Assembly: GCA_963736975.1 (NCBI GenBank)
Contig: CAVTQY010000001.1
Coordinates: 2,418,001-2,482,000, forward strand
From: CAVTQY01 sp963736975
Lineage (GTDB): Bacteria; Pseudomonadota; Alphaproteobacteria; Acetobacterales; Acetobacteraceae
DNA length: 64,000 bases
Direction: 5' to 3'
The notes beneath the pieces are model-generated. The model searched no databases and was not told where the DNA came from. It worked only from the letters and a program-made list of their open reading frames with translations. Within the stretch, counting starts at the first letter, position 1. Each line of letters opens with the position of its first letter. The position numbers and the translations under genes are program-made. Shown here piece after piece: positions 35,458-45,752 of the stretch.

Positions 35458-36891
35458 ATGGCGAGCAATATTGTTGGACGCGTGACCCAGGTGATGGGAG
35501 CGGTGGTGGACGTGCAGTTCGAGGGCGACCTGCCGTTCATCCAGAACGCGCTGCATACCAAGCTGCAGGACCGCACGCTGGTGTTGGAGGTCGCGCAGGA
35601 GCTGGGCGAGCGGACCGTGCGGACGATTGCCATGGACAGCACGGATGGGTTGGTGCGCGGCCAGGAGGTGGTGGATACCGGCGGGCCGATCACCATGCCG
35701 GTGGGACCGGAGACTCTCGGGCGGATCCTGAATGTGATCGGGGACCCGGTGGATGAGCGCGGGCCTATCCATACCGCTCAGCGCTACCCCATTCATCGCG
35801 ATGCACCGACCTTCGAGGACCAGGCGGCCGAGGCCGAGATTTTGGTCACCGGCATCAAGGTGGTGGATCTGCTGGCGCCTTATCTGAAGGGCGGCAAGAC
35901 CGGGCTGTTCGGCGGCGCCGGTGTGGGTAAGACAGTGCTGATCCAGGAGCTGATCAACAACATCGCCAAGGCGCATGGCGGTGTTTCGGTGTTTGCCGGC
36001 GTGGGCGAGCGGACCCGTGAGGGCAACGACCTGTATCACGAGATGATTGGGGCGGGCGTGATCAAGCTCGGTGAGAATGGCAGCACCGAGGGATCGAAGG
36101 TGGCGCTGATCTACGGGCAGATGAACGAGCCGCCGGGAGCGCGGGCGCGGGTCGGGCTGTCGGGGTTGACGGTGGCGGAGTATTTCCGCGACGAGGAAGG
36201 GCAGGACGTGCTGTTCTTCGTCGATAACATCTTCCGTTTCACCCAAGCGGGCGCGGAGGTATCGGCGTTGCTGGGGCGCATTCCCTCGGCGGTGGGATAT
36301 CAGCCGACCTTGGCGACCGACATGGGCGCTTTGCAGGAGCGGATCACCTCGACGAAGAAGGGCTCGATCACCTCGGTGCAGGCGATCTATGTGCCGGCCG
36401 ACGATCTGACCGATCCGGCACCCGCAACATCGTTCGCGCACCTGGATGCGACGACCGTGCTGTCGCGGCAGATTGCCGAGCTGGGGATTTATCCGGCGGT
36501 GGACCCGCTGGATTCGACGTCGCGTTCACTCGATCCGCGGGTGGTGGGCGAGGAGCACTATGCAGTGGCGCGCGAGACGCAGCGAATCCTGCAGACGTAC
36601 AAGAGCCTGCAGGACATCATCGCGATCCTGGGCATGGACGAGCTTTCCGAGGAGGACAAGCTGGTGGTGGCGCGGGCGCGCAAGATCCAGCGGTTCCTGT
36701 CGCAACCGTTTCATGTAGCCGAGGTGTTCACCGGCTTCCCGGGCGTGTTCGTGCCGGTTGCCGACACGGTGCGCAGCTTCAAGGCGATCTGTGCGGGCGA
36801 GTATGATCATTTGCCGGAGGCGGCGTTCTACATGGTCGGCACCATCGAGGAGGCGGTGAAGAAGGCGGAGACGCTGAAGGTCGCCGCCTGA
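35458..36891 (+). CDS. atpD: F1 ATP synthase subunit beta
   Basis: A 477-residue catalytic subunit. The P-loop GGAGVGKT lies near residue 155, with GERTREGNDLYHEM, and PAVDPLDSTSRSLDP is the signature. The ATG is preceded by AAAGGAACGGTAATT. Its stop overlaps the atpC start (TGATG). Confidence 0.97.
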   Translation: MASNIVGRVTQVMGAVVDVQFEGDLPFIQNALHTKLQDRTLVLEVAQELGERTVRTIAMDSTDGLVRGQEVVDTGGPITMPVGPETLGRILNVIGDPVDERGPIHTAQRYPIHRDAPTFEDQAAEAEILVTGIKVVDLLAPYLKGGKTGLFGGAGVGKTVLIQELINNIAKAHGGVSVFAGVGERTREGNDLYHEMIGAGVIKLGENGSTEGSKVALIYGQMNEPPGARARVGLSGLTVAEYFRDEEGQDVLFFVDNIFRFTQAGAEVSALLGRIPSAVGYQPTLATDMGALQERITSTKKGSITSVQAIYVPADDLTDPAPATSFAHLDATTVLSRQIAELGIYPAVDPLDSTSRSLDPRVVGEEHYAVARETQRILQTYKSLQDIIAILGMDELSEEDKLVVARARKIQRFLSQPFHVAEVFTGFPGVFVPVADTVRSFKAICAGEYDHLPEAAFYMVGTIEEAVKKAETLKVAA

Positions 36892-37310
36892 TGGCGGTTG
36901 CGCTGGAAATCGTGTCACCGGAACGGTTGTTGCTGTCGCGACCGGTGGATATGGTGGTGATCCCGGCTTCCGAGGGCGATATGGGCGTGCTGGAAGGCCA
37001 TACGCCGATGATCGTCATGCTGCGCGGCGGGGTGATCTCTTTGTATGAGGGGGATCGGGTCGCGGACACGCTGTTCGTTGCCGGCGGGTTCGCCGAGGTG
37101 ACGCCGGAGCGCTGCACGGTGCTGGCGAATGAGGCAGTGCCGCTGGCGGAGCTGCAGCGCGCGGAGGGTGAGCGCCGGCTGGCCGAAGCCGAGGCGGCAT
37201 TGGCCAAGGTGGAGCCGGCCGATGTGATGGCCGAGGAACTGGCGCTGGAGCGCGTGCAGTCGGCTCGCGCGATCGTCGAGGCGGCGGATGGGTTGCTGAC
37301 CGGGCGGTGA
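36891..37310 (+). CDS. atpC: F1 ATP synthase subunit epsilon
   Basis: A 139-residue subunit. The beta-sandwich part contains VVIPASEGDMGVLEGHTPMI and FVAGGFAEVTPERCTVLA; the C-terminal part (residues 85-139) is a charged helical hairpin that inhibits ATP hydrolysis in the family. Last gene of the operon. A CTGAGC/GCTCAG stem lies at 37339-37355 without a T-run. Confidence 0.93.
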   Translation: MAVALEIVSPERLLLSRPVDMVVIPASEGDMGVLEGHTPMIVMLRGGVISLYEGDRVADTLFVAGGFAEVTPERCTVLANEAVPLAELQRAEGERRLAEAEAALAKVEPADVMAEELALERVQSARAIVEAADGLLTGR

Positions 37311-37979
37311 GTTTCTGCTGCTCGCGCTGGACCCGGAACTGAGCTGCCTGCTCAGGCCGCAGAGATCAGTAGTTGCTCAAAGAGCGGTCTGCCTTGAAGC
37401 GAGGAGCGCTGGAAAGCCCGGCTGTTTGGAACGGTTGATCCAATGTTGGTTTGAGCGCGGCGTCGATCTGATCACGCGCGTAAAATCGTCCCGGATTAGC
37501 AGCGTATCTACAAAGAAGGACGTCCCCTCTTTAGGGGGAAACGGACTCTCCTGGGGCAGGAGGCTGATTTTGGTGTGCGGCACCATAAGGGTGATCATCC
37601 CGCCGGATGCCGTCGCTTTGTTGACCGCAGGGGGCTCTCAAGGCTCGTAGGCTGTCCTGCATAGTCTCGTCCAGATGCCTGCACGGAGATGGAAGGTCTC
37701 GCCGGGCTCGAAAGGCGGCTCACCATGCTGATATGGAGTGGTCGGCGCCAATTCCACACTGACGGCTGCCTTGCTGGTCAAGCTGGTTCCACTGAGGCGG
37801 GCTGGGCGCCAGCTTGGTCGAGGGCGGCCCTGATATTGCATGCCGCCCGGGCGGCGGCTTAACTCCGGCCAGGCAGGTTCGGCCCCCGATGGATTGCGTC
37901 CCTTTCATCCCCGTGGGGTTTTCCGAAGACTATCAATCTCCCGTCACGGTCGAGATCTGAACAGCGGATCCATTCCCGT
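37311..37979. other. 669-base stretch without a supported gene, after the atp operon
   Basis: Short frames on both strands (up to about 74 codons) have no recognisable family and poor ribosome sites. It holds the stem-loop at 37339-37355, a C-rich/AT-rich mosaic around 37480-37620, and probably the promoter of the peptide transporter operon near its right end. Confidence 0.5.
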
Positions 37980-38921
37980 ATGCTGGCCTACACCATCCGC
38001 CGTATCCTCACCACCATCCCGGTGATGCTGTTCGTTTCGCTGTTCGTGTTCAGCCTGCTCTACATCGCGCCCGGCGATCCGGCGGCGATCATCGCCGGCG
38101 ACCAGGCCACGCCAGCGGATATTGCGCGCATCCGGATCTCGTTGGGGCTCGACCGGCCGTTCCTGGTGCGCTTCGGCGACTGGCTGTGGCGCATCCTGCA
38201 TGGCGACCTCGGCACGTCGATCTTCACCAATCTGCCGGTGACCCACATGATGGCGCAGCGAATGGAGCCGACGCTGTCGCTGCTGGTGCTGACGGTGCTG
38301 CTGTCACTGATAGTGGCGATTCCGCTGGGTGTCGTGGCCGCGTGGAAGCAGGGATCGTGGATCGATCGGCTGGTGATGGCGCTGGCGGTGTTCGGCTTTT
38401 CGACCCCGGTCTTCGTGGTGGGCTATCTGCTGGCCTATGTCTTCGCGCTCCGGCTGGGGTGGTTGCCAGTGCAAGGGTTCACCCCGATCAGCCGCGGCCT
38501 GTGGCCGTTCCTGCGCACCCTGATCCTGCCCTCGGTGGCGCTGGGGTTGATCTATATCTCACTGCTGGCCCGCATCACCCGGGCCACCATGCTGGAGGTA
38601 CTGAGCCAGGACTATGTGCGGACGGCACGCGCCAAGGGCCTTGGGCAGGGCGCGATCCTTTACGTGCACGCGCTCAAGAACGCAGCTGTGCCGATCGTGA
38701 CCGTGGTGGGGCTGGGCGTGGCGGTGCTGATCGGGGGCGCGGTGGTGACAGAGACGGTGTTCGCCATTCCGGGGATCGGGCGGCTGACTGTGGATGCGAT
38801 CCTGCAACGCGATTACCCGGTGATCCAGGGCGTCGTGCTGTTGTTCAGCTTCGCCTATGTCATCATCAACCTGATCGTCGATCTGCTGTACACCGTGTTC
38901 GACCCGAGGATCCGGTATTGA
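37980..38921 (+). CDS. dppB: Dipeptide/oligopeptide-type ABC transporter permease (DppB-like)
   Basis: A 313-residue inner-membrane permease. MLAYTIRRILTTIPVMLFVS is the family N-terminus, and the EAA loop region YVRTARAKGLGQGAILYVHALKNA is clear; six TM segments are expected. It begins a set of four transporter genes. Its stop overlaps the next start (TTGA). Confidence 0.92.
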   Translation: MLAYTIRRILTTIPVMLFVSLFVFSLLYIAPGDPAAIIAGDQATPADIARIRISLGLDRPFLVRFGDWLWRILHGDLGTSIFTNLPVTHMMAQRMEPTLSLLVLTVLLSLIVAIPLGVVAAWKQGSWIDRLVMALAVFGFSTPVFVVGYLLAYVFALRLGWLPVQGFTPISRGLWPFLRTLILPSVALGLIYISLLARITRATMLEVLSQDYVRTARAKGLGQGAILYVHALKNAAVPIVTVVGLGVAVLIGGAVVTETVFAIPGIGRLTVDAILQRDYPVIQGVVLLFSFAYVIINLIVDLLYTVFDPRIRY

Positions 38922-39826
38922 GCACCACCCTTCCCGCTGGTCTTCCCGGTGGTGCCGCCCCGTTGCCGGAGGTGCTGCCGCCGCTGCGGCGGCGCGGCCG
39001 GGCCCGCACCTTCATCCGACAGCACCCGACCATCGTGGTCGGGGGGTTTTTGCTTGGGGCTATGGTTTTCATCGCGATTTTCGCCCCTTGGCTCGGGACG
39101 ACCGATCCGACGGCGATCGCCCCGGCCAAGCGCATTCGCGATCCCTCGGCGCTGTATTGGTTCGGTACCGATATGCTGGGGCGCGACATTTACTCGCGCG
39201 TGCTGTATGGGGCGCGGGTCTCGCTTGGCGTCGGCTTCGCCGTGGCGATGGTGGCGGCCACGATCGGCACCGTGGTTGGTGCAATCGCCGGATTCATGCG
39301 CGGGCTGGATTCAATCATCATGCGAATGATGGACGGGTTGATGTCGATCCCGCCCATCCTGCTGGCAATCGCGCTGATGGCGCTGACCCGCGCCTCGGTT
39401 GAGAACGTGATTATTGCGTTGTCGGTGCCGGAGTTTCCGCGGATAGCCCGATTGGTCCGCGGCATCGTGCTGTCGTTGCGCGAGCAACCCTTCGTGGAGG
39501 GCGCGATCGCCGCCGGCACGCGGCTGCCCCGCATCGTCTGGCGCCACATCCTGCCAAATGCGTTCGCCGTGCTACTGGTGCAGGCGACGTTCACCGGCGC
39601 CTCCGCGATGATCAATGAGGCGATCCTGTCCTTCATCGGCGCTGGCACGCCGCCGACCATCCCCAGCTGGGGCAACATCATGGCCGAGGGCCGCGCGCTC
39701 TGGCAGATCAAGCCGTTCATCGTGTTCTTCCCGGCGATCTTTCTGTCCCTTACCGTGCTGGCGGTGAATCTGCTGGGCGACGGCTTGCGCGATGCGCTCG
39801 ATCCGCGGCTGGCGAAGCGGCTCTGA
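38918..39826 (+). CDS. dppC: Dipeptide/oligopeptide-type ABC transporter permease (DppC-like)
   Basis: A 302-residue permease with the OppC-type N-terminal TM (TIVVGGFLLGAMVFIAIFAP), the periplasmic motif WFGTDMLGRDIYSRVLYGAR and the EAA loop EGAIAAGTRLPRIVWRHILPN. The start is TTG 38918, overlapping the dppB stop. The stop in turn overlaps the dppD start, so translation is coupled. Confidence 0.92.
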   Translation: MSTTLPAGLPGGAAPLPEVLPPLRRRGRARTFIRQHPTIVVGGFLLGAMVFIAIFAPWLGTTDPTAIAPAKRIRDPSALYWFGTDMLGRDIYSRVLYGARVSLGVGFAVAMVAATIGTVVGAIAGFMRGLDSIIMRMMDGLMSIPPILLAIALMALTRASVENVIIALSVPEFPRIARLVRGIVLSLREQPFVEGAIAAGTRLPRIVWRHILPNAFAVLLVQATFTGASAMINEAILSFIGAGTPPTIPSWGNIMAEGRALWQIKPFIVFFPAIFLSLTVLAVNLLGDGLRDALDPRLAKRL

Positions 39827-40815
39827 TGGCGCTGCTCGAGCTGCGCAATTTGCAGACGCATTTCCGGACACCGGACGGGGTGGCGCGGGCGGTCGAGGGA
39901 CTCTCGCTGAATGTGGAGGCCGGGGAGACGGTCGGCGTCGTGGGCGAGTCCGGCTGCGGCAAGTCGGTCACGGCGATGTCGATCCTGCGGCTGATCCCGG
40001 AGCCGCCCGGGCGGATCGCCGGTACGATCCGCTTTCAGGGGCGCGACTTGTTGGCGCTGTCGGAGCCGGAGATGCGCGCGATCCGCGGCAACGAGATCTC
40101 GATGATCTTCCAGGAGCCGATGACCAGCCTCAATCCGGTGCTGACGGTGGGGCGGCAGATCGGCGAGACGCTGCGGCTGCATCAAGGGCTGGGGCAGCGG
40201 GAGGCGGAGGCGAAGGCGATCGAGGCGCTGACGCTGGTCGGCATTCCGGAACCGGCGCGGCGGGTGCGCGAGTATCCGCACCAGCTCTCGGGCGGCATGC
40301 GCCAGCGGGTGATGATTGCGATGGCGCTGGCGTGCAATCCGAAGCTGCTGATCGCCGACGAACCGACAACGGCGCTGGATGTGACGATCCAGGCGCAGAT
40401 CCTGGACCTGATGCGGGACCTCAAGCGCCGGCTGGGGTCGGCGATCATGCTGATCACGCATGATCTCGGGGTGGTGGCGGAAATGGCCGAGCGCGTGGTG
40501 GTGATGTACGCCGGGCGCAAGGTCGAGGAGGCGCCTGTGCGGGAAATTTTCGCCCGCCCGCTGCATCCTTATACGCAAGGTCTGCTGGGCGCGGTGCCGC
40601 GGCTGGGTGCCTCCGTGGGGGTGCGGGGGCGCGGCCGGCTGACGGAAATCCCCGGATTGGTGCCGAGCCTGCGCGAGCCGATCCAGGGCTGCGCTTTTGC
40701 CGGGCGGTGTCCAATGGTGACGGCGCATTGCCGGGAGGTGGTACCGGCGATCGAGGCGAAGGCGCCGGGGCATGAGGCCGCGTGCCATTACGCTGGGCAG
40801 CGGATGGCGGCGTGA
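39826..40815 (+). CDS. dppD: Peptide-type ABC transporter ATP-binding protein (DppD-like)
   Basis: A 329-residue ATPase with Walker A GESGCGKS, signature LSGGMRQRVMIAMALA, Walker B LLIADEPTTALDV and the switch histidine in LITHDLGVV. The C-terminal oligopeptide extension carries Cys residues (GCAFAGRCPMVTAHC) as in the OppD/DppD group, where a 4Fe-4S cluster may bind. Confidence 0.93.
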   Translation: MALLELRNLQTHFRTPDGVARAVEGLSLNVEAGETVGVVGESGCGKSVTAMSILRLIPEPPGRIAGTIRFQGRDLLALSEPEMRAIRGNEISMIFQEPMTSLNPVLTVGRQIGETLRLHQGLGQREAEAKAIEALTLVGIPEPARRVREYPHQLSGGMRQRVMIAMALACNPKLLIADEPTTALDVTIQAQILDLMRDLKRRLGSAIMLITHDLGVVAEMAERVVVMYAGRKVEEAPVREIFARPLHPYTQGLLGAVPRLGASVGVRGRGRLTEIPGLVPSLREPIQGCAFAGRCPMVTAHCREVVPAIEAKAPGHEAACHYAGQRMAA

Positions 40816-41891
40816 GGGCACGCTCGCCCTCACCCCAACCCCCTCCCGCAAGCGGGAGAGGGGAATCTTCCCGGCCCCTGGCGGGGCTGTTGGAAGTCGA
40901 GGGGCTGAAGAAGCACTTTCCGATCCGTGGGGGGGTGCTTGGCGGCGTGACCGCGAAGGTGTTGGCGGTCGATGGCGTGAGTTTCGCGATTGCGCGTGGC
41001 GAGACGTTGTCGTTGGTAGGGGAGTCGGGGTGCGGGAAGTCCACCGTGGGACGGGCGATCCTGCGGCTGATCACCCCGACAGAGGGCGAAGTACGGCTGG
41101 ACGGTCGGCGCATCGACAACCTGCCCGGCGCGCAGTTGCGGCCGATCCGGCGGCGCATCCAGGTGGTGTTCCAGGACCCGTTCAGCAGCCTCAATCCGCG
41201 GATGACGGTGCGCGAGCTGCTGGCCGAGCCGATCACCAATTTCGGCCTGGCGCGCGGCAGCGAGCTGGAGGACCGTATTGTCGGGCTGCTGGATAAGGTG
41301 CGGCTGCCGCGGGATGCGATGCGGCGTTTTCCGCACGAATTCTCCGGTGGGCAGCGGCAGCGGATCGGCATCGCCCGCGCGCTGGCGCCCGGGCCCGATC
41401 TGGTGATTTGCGACGAGGCGGTCTCGGCGCTGGATGTCTCGGTGAAGGCGCAGATCGTCAACCTGTTGGCGGAGCTGCAGGATGAGCTGGGGCTGGCGCT
41501 GCTGTTCATCAGCCATGACCTGGCGATCGTCGAGCATCTGACGCACCGGGTGGCGGTGATGTATCTCGGGAAAATCGTCGAGCTGACCGACCGCGCCACG
41601 CTGTTTGCCGAGGCGCATCATCCCTACACGCGGGCGCTGCTGTCGGCGGTTCCGGTGCCGGACCCGGACGCGAAGCGCCATCGGATCATCCTGAAGGGCG
41701 ATGTGCCGAGCCCGATCGATCCGCCGAGCGGCTGCCGGTTCCATACGCGGTGCCCATTCGTGTTCGATCGCTGCCTGACGGAGGAGCCGGAGCTGCGGAG
41801 CGTGGGAGAGGGGCACGTTTCGGCTTGTCATTTGGGGGACGCGGCGAGTGTGCCCGTGGGGGCGGAGGCGATCTCCACAGCAGCGGCTTAA
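40812..41891 (+). CDS. dppF: Peptide-type ABC transporter ATP-binding protein (DppF-like), N-terminus encoded by a repeat
   Basis: A 359-residue ATPase. LLEVEGLKKHFPIRGG is the normal N-terminus; Walker A GESGCGKST, FSGGQRQRIGIARALA and LVICDEAVSALDV follow. The frame opens at GTG 40812 (overlapping the dppD stop as GTGA) and its first ~25 residues (RARSPSPQPPPASGRGESSR) come from a palindromic repeat inserted just after the start. The C-terminal cysteine motif GCRFHTRCPFVFDRC is present. Confidence 0.9.
   Translation: MRARSPSPQPPPASGRGESSRPLAGLLEVEGLKKHFPIRGGVLGGVTAKVLAVDGVSFAIARGETLSLVGESGCGKSTVGRAILRLITPTEGEVRLDGRRIDNLPGAQLRPIRRRIQVVFQDPFSSLNPRMTVRELLAEPITNFGLARGSELEDRIVGLLDKVRLPRDAMRRFPHEFSGGQRQRIGIARALAPGPDLVICDEAVSALDVSVKAQIVNLLAELQDELGLALLFISHDLAIVEHLTHRVAVMYLGKIVELTDRATLFAEAHHPYTRALLSAVPVPDPDAKRHRIILKGDVPSPIDPPSGCRFHTRCPFVFDRCLTEEPELRSVGEGHVSACHLGDAASVPVGAEAISTAAA
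40827..40863. repeat. Palindromic repeat element, in-frame copy at the 5' end of dppF
   Basis: CCCTCACCCC followed by the CCCTCCCGCAAGCGGGAGAGG hairpin region; the first hairpin is reduced. It lies five codons after the presumed GTG start of dppF and is translated. Confidence 0.75.
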
Positions 41892-42045
41892 GTGCCTGCT
41901 GCGACGCACACGGCAGTGCGCTTGGTCGGATTGCCAGGTACAAACTGGGGCCGCTTGACCGTCCGCCTGCGGCCCGCACATTGTGCGCCGAGATACCCGG
42001 CCGCCGGCCGGCTGGCCAGACGGCTCGAAACAACAGGGGGACGCA

Positions 42046-42543
<498 letters not shown>

Positions 42544-42565
42544 CGGCGGACAGGGGGGAGACAAC

Positions 42566-44947
42566 ATGCCTTTCGAGGGGATCGGCGCTTCCGTCCGCCG
42601 CAAGGAGGATTTGCGCTTCATCAGCGGGCGCGGCGTTTATACCGACGATATCAACCGGCCCGGACAGCTTTACGCCGCGATACGCCGGTCCGACCGGCCG
42701 CATGCGCGGATCGGGGCGATCGACGCGGCGGCGGCCAAGGCGACGCCCGGCGTCGTCGCCGTGTTTACCGGCGCCGATATGGCGGCGGAGAATATCGGTG
42801 GGCTGCCCTGCGGCTGGCAGATCCACAACAAGGACGGCTCGCCGATGGCGGAGCCGCCGCACCCGGTGCTGGCGGTTGGCAAGGTGCGCCATGTCGGCGA
42901 TCCGATCGCGGTGGTTGTCGCTGAAAGCAGGCAGGCGGCGCGGGACGCGGCCGAGAAGCTCGACATCGAACTGACTGACCTGCCGGCGGTGGCGACGATG
43001 CGTGATGCGCTCGCCGCGGGTGCGGCGCTGGTGCATGACGATGTGCCCGGGAACCTCTGCTACGACTGGCAGATCGGCGACAAGACTGTGGTGGACAATG
43101 CGTTCGCCGGGGCGGCGAAGGTGGTGAAGCTGGAGCTGAACAACAACCGGCTGATTCCGAACGCGATGGAGCCGCGCGCGGCGGTCGGCGATTTCGATCC
43201 GTCGTCCGGCGATTACACGCTGTATACCACCAGCCAGAACCCGCACGTGATCCGGTTGTTGATGGGCGCCTTCGTGCTGCATATACCGGAGAACCGGCTG
43301 CGCGTCGTGGCGCCGGATGTGGGCGGCGGTTTCGGGTCGAAGATCTATCACTACGCCGAGGAGGCCATCGTCACGTGGGCCGCCGGCAAGGTTCGCCGCC
43401 CGGTGAAATGGACCGCCGACCGCGCGGAAAGCTTCATGTCCGACGCACATGGCCGCGACCACGAGACGGTAGCTGAAATGGCGCTGGATGCGGACGGCAA
43501 CTTCCTTGCGCTGCGCGTCGCAACGCTGTCCAATATGGGCGCCTATCTTTCCACCTTCGCGCCGTGCATTCCGACCTATCTCTATGCCACGCTGCTTGCC
43601 GGTGTTTACAAAACCCCGGCGATTTATTGCGAAGTGAAGGCGGTGTTCACCAATACTGTACCGGTGGATGCCTACCGCGGCGCCGGCCGGCCCGAGGCTA
43701 CGTTCCTGTTGGAACGGCTGGTCGATGTCATTGCTCACGATACGGGGATCGACCGGATCGAGCTGCGGCGGCGCAACTTCATCCCTGCCGACGCGTTCCC
43801 GTATCAAACCCCGGTGGCGTTGCAATATGACAGCGGCAATTATCAGGCGAGCCTGGATGCGGGGTTGAAGGAAGCCGAATACGCCGGGTTCGAGGGGCGC
43901 CGCCGCGAGGCCGCCGGCAGGGGCAAGCTGCGCGGCATCGGCGTATCGACTTATATCGAGGCTTGCGGCATCGCGCCGTCGGCGGTGGTCGGTTCGCTCG
44001 GTGCGCGTGCCGGGTTGTATGAATGCGCCAACGTCCGGGTGCACCCAACCGGCAGCGTGACGGTGTTCACCGGAACGCACAGCCACGGCCAGGGGCATGA
44101 AACGACCTTCGCTCAGCTCGTGCATGAGCAGCTCGGCGTACCGATCGACCAGATCGAGGTGGTGCACGGCGACACGGCGAAGATACCGTTCGGCATGGGG
44201 ACCTATGGCAGCCGCAGCCTCGCGGTCGGCGGCAGTGCGATGGTGAAGGCGATGGACAAGATCGTCGCCAAGGGCAAGAAAATCGCCGCGCATTTGTTGG
44301 AAGCTTCGGTGGACGACATCGAGTTCAGCGGGGGCAAGTTCTCCGTGGCCGGTACCGACAAGTCGAAGACGCTGACGGACATCTCGTTGGCTGCGTATGT
44401 GCCGCATAATTATCCGATCGAGGAGCTGGAGCCGGGGCTGGAAGAAACCGCCTTCTATGACCCCAAGAATTTCACCTTCCCAGCCGGCTGTCACGTGACG
44501 GAAGTGGAGATCGACACCGACACCGGCGTGGTCGAGGTGGTCAATTTCGTCGCGGTGGACGATGTCGGCCGCGTCATCAATCCGATGATCGTCGAAGGGC
44601 AGGTGCAGGGCGGGGTGGCGCAGGGGATCGGGCAGGCGCTGATGGAGAATGCGGTGTACGACAAGTCGGGCCAGCTTCTGAGCGGATCGTTCATGGATTA
44701 CACCATGCCGCGCGCCGGCAACGTGCCGAATATCCAGGTGGGAACCTCGGTCACGCTGTGCACGCACAACCCGCTGGGGGTAAAGGGCTGCGGCGAGGTC
44801 GGCGCGATCGGCAGTCCGCCGGCGGTAATCAACGCGGTGGTCGATGCATTGCGCGATTACAAGGTACGGCATTTGGACATGCCCGCCACGTCGCCGAAAA
44901 TCTGGTCCATCCTGCAAGCCGGACAGCCGCGGATGGCAGCGGAATAA
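42566..44947 (+). CDS. coxL: Molybdopterin-binding large subunit of a xanthine-oxidase-family hydroxylase (form II CoxL-like)
   Basis: A 793-residue catalytic subunit binding molybdopterin cytosine dinucleotide. The active-site loop reads AYRGAGR (near residue 370), the form II motif, whereas true aerobic CO dehydrogenase has AYxCSFR, so CO oxidation is unlikely. VVAPDVGGGFGSK, GQGHETTFAQL and the C-terminal GVKGCGEVGAIGSPPA, with the catalytic Glu, are conserved. It should hydroxylate an aromatic, heterocyclic or aldehyde substrate. Confidence 0.93.
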   Translation: MPFEGIGASVRRKEDLRFISGRGVYTDDINRPGQLYAAIRRSDRPHARIGAIDAAAAKATPGVVAVFTGADMAAENIGGLPCGWQIHNKDGSPMAEPPHPVLAVGKVRHVGDPIAVVVAESRQAARDAAEKLDIELTDLPAVATMRDALAAGAALVHDDVPGNLCYDWQIGDKTVVDNAFAGAAKVVKLELNNNRLIPNAMEPRAAVGDFDPSSGDYTLYTTSQNPHVIRLLMGAFVLHIPENRLRVVAPDVGGGFGSKIYHYAEEAIVTWAAGKVRRPVKWTADRAESFMSDAHGRDHETVAEMALDADGNFLALRVATLSNMGAYLSTFAPCIPTYLYATLLAGVYKTPAIYCEVKAVFTNTVPVDAYRGAGRPEATFLLERLVDVIAHDTGIDRIELRRRNFIPADAFPYQTPVALQYDSGNYQASLDAGLKEAEYAGFEGRRREAAGRGKLRGIGVSTYIEACGIAPSAVVGSLGARAGLYECANVRVHPTGSVTVFTGTHSHGQGHETTFAQLVHEQLGVPIDQIEVVHGDTAKIPFGMGTYGSRSLAVGGSAMVKAMDKIVAKGKKIAAHLLEASVDDIEFSGGKFSVAGTDKSKTLTDISLAAYVPHNYPIEELEPGLEETAFYDPKNFTFPAGCHVTEVEIDTDTGVVEVVNFVAVDDVGRVINPMIVEGQVQGGVAQGIGQALMENAVYDKSGQLLSGSFMDYTMPRAGNVPNIQVGTSVTLCTHNPLGVKGCGEVGAIGSPPAVINAVVDALRDYKVRHLDMPATSPKIWSILQAGQPRMAAE

Positions 44948-44960
44948 GGGGAAACAGCCG

Positions 44961-45752
44961 ATGTATGATTTCGCTTATCAGAAACCGGCCAGCGTGGATG
45001 AAGCCGCCAGGCTGCTCGGCGCTGATCCCGAGGCGAAGGCGCTTGCCGGCGGAATGACGCTGCTTCCTGTGCTGAAACAGCGGCTCAATCGGCCTTCGGC
45101 CATTGTTGATCTTGCCAAGACTGGAATGGTGGGGATCACCGCGGGCGCCGACAGCGTGACCATTGGCGCGATGACGACGCATGGCGCGGTGGCGAACTCG
45201 GCGGATGTGCGATCGAGAATTCCGGGGCTGGCCGAGCTCGCGAGCTGGATCGGCGATGAGCAGGTGCGCCACCGGGGGACGCTCGGCGGCAGCCTGGCCA
45301 ACAACGATCCGGCGGCCTGCTATCCGGCCGCGTCGCTCGCACTGGGTGCGACGATCAAGACCAACAAGCGCGAGATCAAGGCGGACGATTTCTTTCAGGG
45401 CATGTTCACCACCGCGCTGGAGCCGGACGAGCTGATCACGTCGGTAACCTTCCCGGTGCCGCAGAAATCCGCCTACGAGAAGTTTCGCAATCCTGCGTCG
45501 CGGTATCCGATTGTCGGGGTTTTTGTGGCGAAATTTCCTGGCAGCGTGCGGTTGGCGGTGACCGGCGCTGGGCAGAACGGGGTGTTCCGCCACAAGGAGA
45601 TGGAACAGGCGCTGTCGGCGAATTTCTCGCCGGACGCTATCGCCGGGATTACGACGCCGGCGAGCGGGCTCAACAGCGATATTCATGCAAGCTCGGAATA
45701 CCGCGCGCATCTGGTCGGCGTGATGGCTCGCCGGGCTGTCGCTCGGGCGTGA
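44961..45752 (+). CDS. coxM: Molybdenum hydroxylase FAD-binding subunit (CoxM-like)
   Basis: A 263-residue flavoprotein. FAD contacts are in AGGMTLLP (residues 29-36) and TLGGSLANND (107-116), with the CO-dehydrogenase flavoprotein C-terminal domain following. It passes electrons from the 2Fe-2S subunit to an acceptor. ATG 44961 is preceded by AAGGGGAAA. The stop overlaps a GTG of the next frame. Confidence 0.93.
   Translation: MYDFAYQKPASVDEAARLLGADPEAKALAGGMTLLPVLKQRLNRPSAIVDLAKTGMVGITAGADSVTIGAMTTHGAVANSADVRSRIPGLAELASWIGDEQVRHRGTLGGSLANNDPAACYPAASLALGATIKTNKREIKADDFFQGMFTTALEPDELITSVTFPVPQKSAYEKFRNPASRYPIVGVFVAKFPGSVRLAVTGAGQNGVFRHKEMEQALSANFSPDAIAGITTPASGLNSDIHASSEYRAHLVGVMARRAVARA

Noticed and set aside
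37339..37355. Intrinsic terminator of the atp operon
   Set aside because: The stem CTGAGC/GCTCAG is short and no T-run follows; left as a structural note only.
42566..44947. Aerobic carbon monoxide dehydrogenase
   Set aside because: The active-site loop is AYRGAGR (form II); the AYxCSFR loop of true CO dehydrogenase is absent.
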